From JAKFWI01 sp035549875 (GTDB taxonomy: Bacteria; Pseudomonadota; Alphaproteobacteria; Caulobacterales; Aquidulcibacteraceae): a DNA stretch of 11,892 bases. The notes beneath the pieces were generated by a model that saw only the letters and a list, made by a program, of their open reading frames with translations, did no database searches and was not told where the DNA came from. The stretch lies in NCBI GenBank assembly GCA_035549875.1, contig DASZPV010000075.1, forward strand, positions 1-11,892, written 5' to 3'. Each line of letters opens with the position of its first letter. The stretch's first letter is position 1. Of this stretch, positions 5,576-11,892 are shown one piece after another. The position numbers and the translations under genes are program-made.

Positions 5576-6832
5576 CTAGAGTTCCAACAGCAGCCGCTCA
5601 GGGTCTTCCAGGCATTCCTTTACGCGGACGAGGAACGTGACAGCGCCTTTGCCATCGACCAGACGGTGATCGTAGCTGAGCGCCAGATACATCATCGGCC
5701 GGGCCACCACCTGCCCGTTCACGACCATCGGCCGATCCTGGATTTTGTGCATGCCGAGGATGCCCGATTGCGGCGCATTCAGGATCGGCGTGGACATTAG
5801 CGAACCATAGACGCCGCCATTGCTGATCGTGAACGTGGCGCCTTGTAGATCTTCCAGCTTCAGCTTGCCGTCGCGCGCGCGGGCGCCGAGTTCGCCGATC
5901 CCCTTCTCGATCTCGACCAGGGAGAGATGATCGGCGTCGCGCAGCACGGGGACGACTAGGCCCTTCTCCGTGCCGACGGCCACGCCGATATCGTAGAAAT
6001 TCTTGTAGATGATGTCTTCGCCGTCGATCTCGGCGTTGACTTCCGGCACTTCCTTCAGCGCCGTCACGCACGCCTTCACGAAGAAGCTCATGAAGCCGAG
6101 CTTTACGCCGTGGCGCTTTTCGAACTGGTCCTTGAACTTGCTGCGAAACGCCATGATGGCGGACATGTCCGCCTCATTGAACGTCGTCAGCATCGCGGCA
6201 TTGTTCTGGGCTTCCTTGAGCCGCCGGGCGATGGTTTGGCGCAGACGGGTCATCTTCACCCGTTCCTCGCGCGAACCGAGCCCGCGCAGCGCGACCATTT
6301 CCGGCCGCGTCAGCGCCTGAGACTGGGCCGGCGCGGTTTGCGGTTTCGGCGGCGCGGACATGGGCTGCGGCGGCGATTCTTCTTTCGGCGCGGCTTTTGC
6401 CTCGGCTGCCGCCAGCGCATCGGCCTTGGTCACGCGGCCATCGCGGCCATTGCCCTTGATGTCGGAAACGTCGATTCCGTTTTCGGCGGCGATGCGTTGC
6501 GCCGAGGGCGCGGCGGGCTTGGCCGGTTCGGGCTCGGGAGTTTTAGGCTTGGGCGCATCGGCGGCCTTCGGCGGAGCGGCGGCGGCCTGCGCGCCCGAAC
6601 CGGCGCCGATCCGCGCCAGCAGCGCGCCGATCTCAACCGTCGTCCCTTCCAGGGCGACGATGTCGGCCAGAACACCAGCTTCTGGCGCCGTGATCTCAAC
6701 CGCGACCTTGTCGGTCTCCAACTCGACGAGCACTTCGTCGCGCGAGACCTTATCGCCGGCTTTCCGGTTCCACTTCCCCACCGTCGCCTCGGTGACGGAT
6801 TCGCCAAGCGTGGGGACTACCACATCGGTCAT
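5576..6832 (-). CDS. sucB: 2-oxoglutarate dehydrogenase E2, dihydrolipoyl succinyltransferase
   Basis: E2 is the core of the 2-oxoglutarate dehydrogenase complex and moves the succinyl group from E1 to CoA. The protein has 418 residues. The lipoyl domain is at about 2-76, with lipoylated K42 in ETDKVAVE. An alanine/proline linker (80-108) precedes the E1/E3-binding domain (109-141, AQRIAAENGIDV to GRVTKADALAA), and a second linker leads to the catalytic domain (about 190-418). The catalytic H389 and D393 are seen in DHRLVDG. One lipoyl domain and the VVVPTLGESVTEATV start indicate the succinyl rather than the acetyl type. ATG 6832 has GGAG about 10 bases upstream. The frame stays open 24 codons further through a repeat element, but that part is not protein-like. 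The gene follows sucA after a 97-bp gap holding that repeat. Confidence 0.96.
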   Translation of the reverse strand: MTDVVVPTLGESVTEATVGKWNRKAGDKVSRDEVLVELETDKVAVEITAPEAGVLADIVALEGTTVEIGALLARIGAGSGAQAAAAPPKAADAPKPKTPEPEPAKPAAPSAQRIAAENGIDVSDIKGNGRDGRVTKADALAAAEAKAAPKEESPPQPMSAPPKPQTAPAQSQALTRPEMVALRGLGSREERVKMTRLRQTIARRLKEAQNNAAMLTTFNEADMSAIMAFRSKFKDQFEKRHGVKLGFMSFFVKACVTALKEVPEVNAEIDGEDIIYKNFYDIGVAVGTEKGLVVPVLRDADHLSLVEIEKGIGELGARARDGKLKLEDLQGATFTISNGGVYGSLMSTPILNAPQSGILGMHKIQDRPMVVNGQVVARPMMYLALSYDHRLVDGKGAVTFLVRVKECLEDPERLLLEL

Positions 6833-6866
6833 TGCAACAACTCCAATCGAGCGCCAGCGAGATTGA

Positions 6867-6925
6867 GGGGGCCCCTCCGGCTTTTCGCTTCGCTCAAAGA
6901 CCACCTCCCCCGTAAACGGGGAGGA
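6867..6925 (-). repeat. GC-rich hairpin repeat element between sucA and sucB
   Basis: The sucA-sucB gap holds a compact element. CCTCCCC (6904-6910) pairs with GGGGAGG (6918-6924) around CGTAAAC, next to a GAGCGAAGCG motif and a GGAGGGG/GGGGCCCC block at the other end. This arrangement strongly resembles the short intergenic repeats scattered through many alphaproteobacterial genomes (GGGGAGG, then xGCGAAGCx, then GGAGGGG). The resemblance is from memory of such elements; only one copy is in this window. In the transcript the hairpin forms about 6 bases after the sucA stop codon. Confidence 0.6.
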
Positions 6926-6929
6926 AAAC

Positions 6930-9893
6930 TCAGAGCGTGAAAGCCTCGTTCATGAACGCTTCCAGCTCTTTGAGATGTTTCGACATCAGGCCCGTCGCCG
7001 TGGACGCCGTCGCCGGACGGCCGACATAGCGGGGCCGGCGATAAGTGGCGCCAATCCGGTCCAGCGTCCATTCCAGATTCGGCTCCATGAACGACCAGGC
7101 GCCCATGTTCTTCGGCTCTTCCTGGCACCAGACCAACTCCGCCTGCTTGAAGCGCCCCAATTCATGGATCATCGACTTGGCCGGATAGGGGTAGAATTGC
7201 TCGACGCGCAGCAGGTAGACGCTGTCCAGCCCGCGTTTTTCGCGCTCCTCCAGCAGATCATAATAGACCTTGCCCGAGCAGACGACGACGCGGCGGATCT
7301 GATCGTCAGGCTTCAGCTTGAACGAAGAGCCCTCATGCTCAGCGTCGTCCCACAGCACGCGGTGGAACGTCGTGCCCTCGGCCATGTCCGCCAGCTTTGA
7401 GATGCAGCGCTTGTGGCGCAGCAGCGATTTCGGCGTCATCAGCACCAGCGGCTTGCGGAACTGGCGGTGTATCTGGCGGCGCAGGATGTGGAAGTAGTTC
7501 GCCGGCGTCGAACAATTCGCCACCTGCAGATTGTCTTCCGCGCATTGCTGAAGGAAACGCTCCAGCCGGGCGGAGGAATGTTCCGGGCCGGCCCCTTCAT
7601 AGCCGTGCGGCAGCAGCATCACGAGGCCGGACATGCGCAGCCATTTGCGCTCTCCCGAGGAGATGAACTGATCGATCACCACCTGTGCGCCATTGGTGAA
7701 ATCGCCGTACTGGGCTTCCCACATGGTCAGCGTGTTCGGCGCGGTGAGCGAATAGCCGTATTCGAAGCCGAGCACCGCCTCTTCCGAGAGCAGCGAATCG
7801 ATCACTTCGTAATGGGCCTGGCCCTGGCGGATATTGTTGAGCGGCGTGTAGCGCACCTCCGTCGTCTGATCGACGAAATGGGAGTGGCGCTGACTGAACG
7901 TGCCGCGGCAGGAATCCTGGCCCGATAGGCGCACATTGAAACCTTCATCGAGCAGCGTTGCGAACGCCAGATGCTCGGCCAGCGCCCAATCGATCCCCTC
8001 GCCGGTCTCGATCGTCTTGCGGCGGTTTTCGATCACGCGCACGAGCGTCTTGTGCATGTCCACGCCTTCCGGCGTTCGCGTGATGTTGAGGCCCAGATCG
8101 CGCAATTTGCCGAGCGGCACGGCGGTCTGGCCCTTGCGGTCGTCATCGTCCGGCAGGCCAAGGCCGGCCCACACGCCATCCAGCCAATCGGCCTTGTTCG
8201 GCTTGAAGCTGGAACCGCCTTCGTATTCGGCGTCGAGGAACACCTCGAATTCCTTGATCCAGTCTTCGACGTTCGCGGCGGTGACCACGCCTTCGCCGAT
8301 GAGGCGCTGGGTGTAGAGTTCCCGCGTGGTCGGGTGATCCTTGATTTTCTTGTACATCAAGGGCTGCGTGAACGAAGGCTCGTCGCCCTCATTGTGGCCG
8401 TACCGGCGATAGCAGAACACGTCGATGACGACGTCCTTGCCGAATTTCTGCCGGTACTCCGTCGCCACCTTGGCGGCGAAGGTGACGGCCTCGGGATCGT
8501 CGCCGTTCACGTGGAAGATCGGCGCCTGCACCATGAGCGCGACGTCCGACGGATAAGGCGAAGAGCGCGAGAAACGCGGGCTCGTGGTGAAGCCGATCTG
8601 GTTGTTGACGATGATATGGATCGTGCCGCCGGTGCGATAGCCGCGCAGGCCCGAGAGCGCGAAGCATTCGGCCACAACGCCCTGGCCCGCGAACGCCGCA
8701 TCGCCGTGCATCAGCAGCGGCATCGCCCTGGCGCGGATTGCGAACAGATCCTCCTTGCCGTCCCAGAGCATGTCCTGCGCCTGTTTGGCGCGCGCCTTGC
8801 CGAGCACGACGGGATTGACGATTTCAAGGTGGCTCGGATTGGCGGTGAGCGAGAGGTGGACCTTGTTGCCGTCAAACTCACGGTCCGAGCTGGCGCCCAT
8901 GTGATACTTCACATCGCCGGAGCCGAGCACTTCGTCGGGCGTGGCCGAGCCGCCGGAGAACTCGTGGAAGATGACGCGGTAGGGCTTGCCCATCACCGCC
9001 GCCAGCACGTTCAGACGGCCGCGGTGGGGCATGCCGACGATGATCTCATCGACGCCGAGCGCCCCGCCCCGTTTGATGATCTGTTCCATCGCCGGGATGC
9101 AGGCTTCGCCGCCATCAAGCCCGAAGCGCTTGGTGCCGGGATATCGGCGGTGCAGGAAGCGCTCGAACGTCTCGACTTCGATCAGCTTCTTCAGGATCGC
9201 GCGCTTGCCTTCGGGCGTGAACGTAATTTCCTTGTCGGTGCCCTCGATGCGCCCCTGTATCCAGGCCTTCTCGCCTGGCTCGGTGATGTGCATGAACTCG
9301 ACGCCGAGATGGCCGCAATAGGTGCGGCGCAGCAGATCGAGCATCTGGCGCGGCGTGGCCGTCTCCAGGCCCAGCACATGATCGATGAAGATCGGGCGGT
9401 CCATGTCGTCGGGGCCGAAGCCGAAAGACGCCGGATCGAGTTCGGGCTGCGGCGGACGAACCTCTATGCCCAACGGATCGAGTTGCGCCGCCAAATGCCC
9501 GCGCGTGCGATAAGCGCGGATCATCATCAGCGCGCGCACGCTGTCGCGCGCCGCTTCCCGCACGGAATCGGGCGCCGCGCCTACGCCGCTGCGGTCGGAA
9601 ATCTTTTTGGTGAGATGGGCTTCGGCCTTAGGCCAGTCTCCATCCAGCAATGCGTTGGTTTCGCTGACCGTGGATTTCGTCGGCGGCGACCAGGCAGGCC
9701 TTTCTACGGCGCGCGCAACGGTTTCCGGGTCATCGCCCAGACGAGAAAAGAACTGCCGCCAGGAGGGATCCACCGAAGTCGGATCGCGCAGATATTGGGC
9801 GTGCAGTTCTTCAACGAAGTTGGCGTTGACGCCGTAGAGAAAACTGGTCTCCAGCAGCGCCGCATTGGGCATCGAGCGGCCGTCGTCAGCCAT
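6930..9893 (-). CDS. sucA: 2-oxoglutarate dehydrogenase E1 (thiamine-dependent)
   Basis: E1 decarboxylates 2-oxoglutarate with thiamine diphosphate and succinylates the lipoyl arm of E2. At 987 residues it has normal length. The N-terminal E2-binding segment (about 11-50, LLETSFLYGVNANFVEEL to PSWRQFF) is intact. Then come FGLDGGEA (257-264), GMPHRGRLN (287-295) with the substrate-site His, the thiamine/Mg motif GDAAFAGQG (397-405) and NNQIGFTT (430-437). The C-terminal part has the transketolase-like region (LLPHGYEGAGPEHSSAR) and closes in YVGRPATASTATG. AAGGAC lies about 10 bases before ATG 9893. The 141-bp gap from sucD (9894-10034) holds no gene and only short weak stems. It could carry an internal promoter, but none is clear. 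Confidence 0.97.
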   Translation of the reverse strand: MADDGRSMPNAALLETSFLYGVNANFVEELHAQYLRDPTSVDPSWRQFFSRLGDDPETVARAVERPAWSPPTKSTVSETNALLDGDWPKAEAHLTKKISDRSGVGAAPDSVREAARDSVRALMMIRAYRTRGHLAAQLDPLGIEVRPPQPELDPASFGFGPDDMDRPIFIDHVLGLETATPRQMLDLLRRTYCGHLGVEFMHITEPGEKAWIQGRIEGTDKEITFTPEGKRAILKKLIEVETFERFLHRRYPGTKRFGLDGGEACIPAMEQIIKRGGALGVDEIIVGMPHRGRLNVLAAVMGKPYRVIFHEFSGGSATPDEVLGSGDVKYHMGASSDREFDGNKVHLSLTANPSHLEIVNPVVLGKARAKQAQDMLWDGKEDLFAIRARAMPLLMHGDAAFAGQGVVAECFALSGLRGYRTGGTIHIIVNNQIGFTTSPRFSRSSPYPSDVALMVQAPIFHVNGDDPEAVTFAAKVATEYRQKFGKDVVIDVFCYRRYGHNEGDEPSFTQPLMYKKIKDHPTTRELYTQRLIGEGVVTAANVEDWIKEFEVFLDAEYEGGSSFKPNKADWLDGVWAGLGLPDDDDRKGQTAVPLGKLRDLGLNITRTPEGVDMHKTLVRVIENRRKTIETGEGIDWALAEHLAFATLLDEGFNVRLSGQDSCRGTFSQRHSHFVDQTTEVRYTPLNNIRQGQAHYEVIDSLLSEEAVLGFEYGYSLTAPNTLTMWEAQYGDFTNGAQVVIDQFISSGERKWLRMSGLVMLLPHGYEGAGPEHSSARLERFLQQCAEDNLQVANCSTPANYFHILRRQIHRQFRKPLVLMTPKSLLRHKRCISKLADMAEGTTFHRVLWDDAEHEGSSFKLKPDDQIRRVVVCSGKVYYDLLEEREKRGLDSVYLLRVEQFYPYPAKSMIHELGRFKQAELVWCQEEPKNMGAWSFMEPNLEWTLDRIGATYRRPRYVGRPATASTATGLMSKHLKELEAFMNEAFTL

Positions 9894-10034
9894 CGGAACT
9901 CAGGTCCTTTTTCGCGCGTTCGGGGAAGATGTAGGCGGAGTCTCTCCCGCGCGCCTCTCTTAAGCGCTGATCATCGCGGAATGAAGACGGCAGCCCTGAT
10001 TTCAGGCAGGCCAGACCTGCGCCGGCGCGGCGGC

Positions 10035-10919
10035 CTAAGCGCGCAGCAGCTCGGTCATCGTTCGCCCCAAGGCGGCTGGATGGGGGGATATTTTAATCCC
10101 AGCAGCCTCCATGGCCGCTATTTTTGACCCCGCATCACCTTTTCCACCGGAAATTATGGCCCCAGCGTGACCCATGCGGCGGCCGGGCGGCGCGGTGCGG
10201 CCGGCGATGAATCCGACCATCGGTTTCTTGCGGCCCTTGCGGGCCTCGTCGGTGATGAACTGTGAGGCGTCTTCCTCCGCCGCCCCGCCAATCTCGCCGA
10301 TCATGATGATCGCCTTGGTTTCGTCGTCGGCGAGGAACAATTCAAGCATGTCGATGAACTCGGCGCCCTTCACCGGATCGCCGCCGATGCCTACCGCCGT
10401 GGTCTGGCCGAGGCCCTCGTTCGTGGTCTGGAACACGGCCTCGTAAGTCAGCGTGCCCGAGCGCGAGAGCACGCCAATCGAGCCCTTGGAGAAGATCGAG
10501 CCCGGCATGATCCCGATCTTGCATTCCTCCGGCGTCAGCACGCCGGGGCAGTTCGGTCCGATGAGGCGCGATTTGGATTTATCCAGCTTCGCCTTTACCC
10601 GCACCATATCGAGCACCGGAATGCCTTCGGTGATGGCGATGATGAGCGGAATCTGCGCCTCAATGGCTTCCTCGATCGCGGCGGCGGCGCCCGGCGGCGG
10701 CACATAGATCACTGTCGCATCGGCGCCGGTCTTGTCCTTGGCTTCCTGAACGGAATTGAATACCGGCAGGCCCAGATGCGTCTGGCCGCCCTTCCCCGGG
10801 CTGACGCCGCCGACCATTTTCGTGCCGTAAGCGATCGCCTGTTCGGAATGGAACGTACCGTTCTTGCCTGTGAACCCCTGGCAAATAACCCGCGTGGCCG
10901 CGTTGACGAGGATGGACAT
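10035..10919 (-). CDS. sucD: Succinate-CoA ligase (ADP/GDP-forming) subunit alpha
   Basis: SucD pairs with the beta subunit SucC to convert succinyl-CoA to succinate with phosphorylation of ADP or GDP. The protein has 294 residues. The CoA-binding Rossmann part starts with RVICQGFTGKNGTFHSEQA (about 10-28), and GPNCPG is at 121-126. The phosphorylated histidine is H251 in RMGHAGAIISGGKG, equivalent to H246 in E. coli. I chose ATG 10919 (MSILVNAATRV), with AGGGG upstream. The frame is open 39 codons further but runs into the preceding gene and does not match the family. The 68-bp leader holds a small CCGC-AAAA-GCGG hairpin (10938-10949). Unusually, sucC is not the upstream neighbour, so the beta subunit must be encoded elsewhere in the genome. 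Confidence 0.96.
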   Translation of the reverse strand: MSILVNAATRVICQGFTGKNGTFHSEQAIAYGTKMVGGVSPGKGGQTHLGLPVFNSVQEAKDKTGADATVIYVPPPGAAAAIEEAIEAQIPLIIAITEGIPVLDMVRVKAKLDKSKSRLIGPNCPGVLTPEECKIGIMPGSIFSKGSIGVLSRSGTLTYEAVFQTTNEGLGQTTAVGIGGDPVKGAEFIDMLELFLADDETKAIIMIGEIGGAAEEDASQFITDEARKGRKKPMVGFIAGRTAPPGRRMGHAGAIISGGKGDAGSKIAAMEAAGIKISPHPAALGRTMTELLRA

Positions 10920-10987
10920 GCCGGATGGAACCCCTGACCGCTTTTGCGGCTGGGCATAGCCGACCGCAGCGGCAATGCAAACGGTTC

Positions 10988-11656
10988 CTATTGCGGCAAG
11001 CGGCTTTGGATCACTTTCCAGCCGGCGGTCGCGCAATTCACGTCGTCGCCGCCGCTGTAGCCGATGGCGCCAATGATCTGGCCGCGCGAGGTGATCGGGA
11101 TCGCGCCGAACTGCACGAACATCGCCGGGATGACGCGGGAAAGCAGCGCCGGGTCCTTTGCAATCGCGGCCTGCGCGTCGGCGCTCGGCATTTTGAACGC
11201 CAGCGCCGTCAGCGTCTTGCGTTGCGCCACGAATACGTGGCTGCCGTCTTCGCCGTCGGCGCTCATCGACACCCTCACCTCACCAGCCGAGTCGACGACC
11301 GTCACCCCGCCGCGCCGGCCTCTCGCCGCACAATCGGAAAGCGCCGCGCGTGCCCCCGCGATCGCGATTTCCAGCGATGGCGCCGGCACCGTGGAGTGCG
11401 GCTTGGCAAGATCATAACTTCCGCCGGGCGCGCCGGCAGGCGGCGGCTTCAGGCGACCGTTCTGGTCCAGCATGTTGAGCGGCGGCAGGCGATCGCCCGG
11501 CAAGGCCTGCAAATCCGGCGCCGCGTCGCCGGCGTGCGCGGAGGCGGCGGCTGAGCCGAATTCGGGCCTTTCGGGCGCCTGCCAGGCGGCAAGCGCGGCG
11601 ACGCAACCGGCGGCGATGAGCGCCGTCCAGAACGTACCTTGTTTGAAATGACGCAT
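10988..11656 (-). CDS. Exported GlcG/HbpS-family (DUF336) protein
   Basis: A 222-residue protein with an N-terminal export signal: basic start MRHFKQG, hydrophobic core about residues 9-25, possible cleavage after SAHA (42). A proline-rich stretch (about 50-92) leads to a GlcG/HbpS-like domain at about 94-217. Family marks are the ARAALSDCAARG helix, VTVVDSAGEVRV, the QRKTLTALAF helix, IPITSRGQIIGAIGYSGG, and a final NCATAGWKVI helix. Members bind haem or small molecules, and some sense redox stress; the role in the periplasm here is unknown. ATG 11656 is chosen for its Shine-Dalgarno (GAGG, 8 bases upstream) and signal peptide. The frame extends to 11815 but there overlaps the divergent gene. 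It is 68 bases upstream of sucD in the same direction, so transcription could continue into sucD. Confidence 0.8.
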   Translation of the reverse strand: MRHFKQGTFWTALIAAGCVAALAAWQAPERPEFGSAAASAHAGDAAPDLQALPGDRLPPLNMLDQNGRLKPPPAGAPGGSYDLAKPHSTVPAPSLEIAIAGARAALSDCAARGRRGGVTVVDSAGEVRVSMSADGEDGSHVFVAQRKTLTALAFKMPSADAQAAIAKDPALLSRVIPAMFVQFGAIPITSRGQIIGAIGYSGGDDVNCATAGWKVIQSRLPQ

Positions 11657-11741
11657 GGCTGTTTCCTCACGCCGATTGTGGACCCACGCGTAGCCCACGG
11701 CGCAGCCGGCGGAAAGCTTCACGCCGGCGCCGCAGCGCCTT
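11657..11741. promoter_or_regulatory. Divergent promoter region between GlcG-like and TMEM175-like genes
   Basis: This 85-bp gap must hold start signals for two diverging genes. It contains CCCACG twice in the same orientation (11683-11688 and 11694-11699), 11 bp apart, about one helical turn. It also has a pair of GCCGGC palindromes near 11705 and 11723. These are candidate protein-binding sites only; no promoter hexamers are clear. Confidence 0.35.
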
Positions 11742-11892
11742 ATGTACCGCTCCATGACCAAGGAACGGATGCTGGCGTTCAGCGATGGCGTGATCGCCAT
11801 CATCATCACCATCATGGTGCTGGAGCTGCGGCCCCCGCACGAGCCGACGCTGGAAGCGCTGATCCCGATGGCGCCGATCTTTCTGAGCTATC
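11742..11892 (+). CDS. TMEM175-family (DUF1211) ion channel, N-terminal part
   Basis: The first 50 codons of a gene cut by the right edge. The sequence has the hallmark RxxxFSDG motif (R9, F13-S14-D15-G16) leading into a hydrophobic helix GVIAIIITIMVLEL and then a loop with PPHEPT. A second helix begins at the edge. In bacterial TMEM175 proteins this motif lies in the pore-lining first helix of a tetrameric, potassium-conducting channel. ATG 11742 is the first start after an in-frame stop at 11691. ATG 11754 is an alternative, and neither has a good Shine-Dalgarno. The family call is strong from the motif; selectivity and full length cannot be seen. Confidence 0.82.
   Translation, partial: MYRSMTKERMLAFSDGVIAIIITIMVLELRPPHEPTLEALIPMAPIFLSY

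Noticed and set aside
6833..6904. 24-residue N-terminal extension of SucB from a GTG at 6904
   Set aside because: It is a translation of the intergenic repeat element. The E2 family begins at MTDVVVPTLGES, where a Shine-Dalgarno is present.
7971..10127. A 718-codon open frame on the plus strand opposite sucA, and similar long frames opposite lpd (3486-4727) and sucB (6110-6940)
   Set aside because: These are antisense shadows caused by high third-position GC in the real genes. Their translations are rich in Arg, Ala and His without any recognisable domain, and the minus-strand genes are fully conserved enzymes.
10920..11036. 39-residue N-terminal extension of SucD that looks a little like a signal peptide
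   Set aside because: It overlaps the end of the GlcG-like gene in another frame, and SucD is a cytosolic enzyme whose family start matches ATG 10919.

Overview
The window reads as ordinary chromosome from a GC-rich alphaproteobacterium. Support for this is the sucD-sucA-sucB-lpd cluster on one strand, a xerC of alphaproteobacterial type beside lpd, a DUF2007 protein, and a GC-rich intergenic hairpin repeat of a kind common in that class. A Caulobacterales or Hyphomonadaceae-like host is a guess from gene order and style, not something the sequence proves. I see no tRNA, rRNA, CRISPR array, insertion sequence or prophage.

Layout, left to right. A possible divergent gene is cut by the left edge (minus strand, very uncertain). 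The xerC recombinase (90-1040, +) follows. After a 341-bp spacer with AT-rich stretches comes a 61-residue lysine/alanine/arginine-rich histone H1-like protein (1382-1567, +), closed by a strong GC hairpin terminator. A hormone-sensitive-lipase-family esterase (1678-2610, -) converges on it. A 490-bp spacer then leads to a second, 37-residue histone-like protein (3101-3214, +), which falls below the size cut-off of many gene callers.

From about 3.3 to 10.9 kb all genes are on the minus strand. In order of transcription they are sucD (succinyl-CoA ligase alpha), sucA (2-oxoglutarate dehydrogenase E1), sucB (E2), a DUF2007 protein, a four-helix membrane protein, and lpd (E3). Together E1, E2 and E3 turn 2-oxoglutarate into succinyl-CoA, and SucD, with its beta partner SucC, turns succinyl-CoA into succinate with nucleotide triphosphate formation. 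sucC is not in the window, although it usually sits directly before sucD in alphaproteobacteria. That position is instead held by a secreted GlcG/HbpS-like protein (10988-11656, -). Divergent from it is the start of a TMEM175-type ion channel gene (11742 to the right edge, +).

Most of the window is well-known metabolism. The parts worth a second look are the two histone-like microproteins with matching ribosome-binding sites and hairpin designs, the hairpin repeat between sucA and sucB, the two uncharacterised small genes inside the dehydrogenase operon, and the missing sucC. I found no convincing undescribed multi-gene system.
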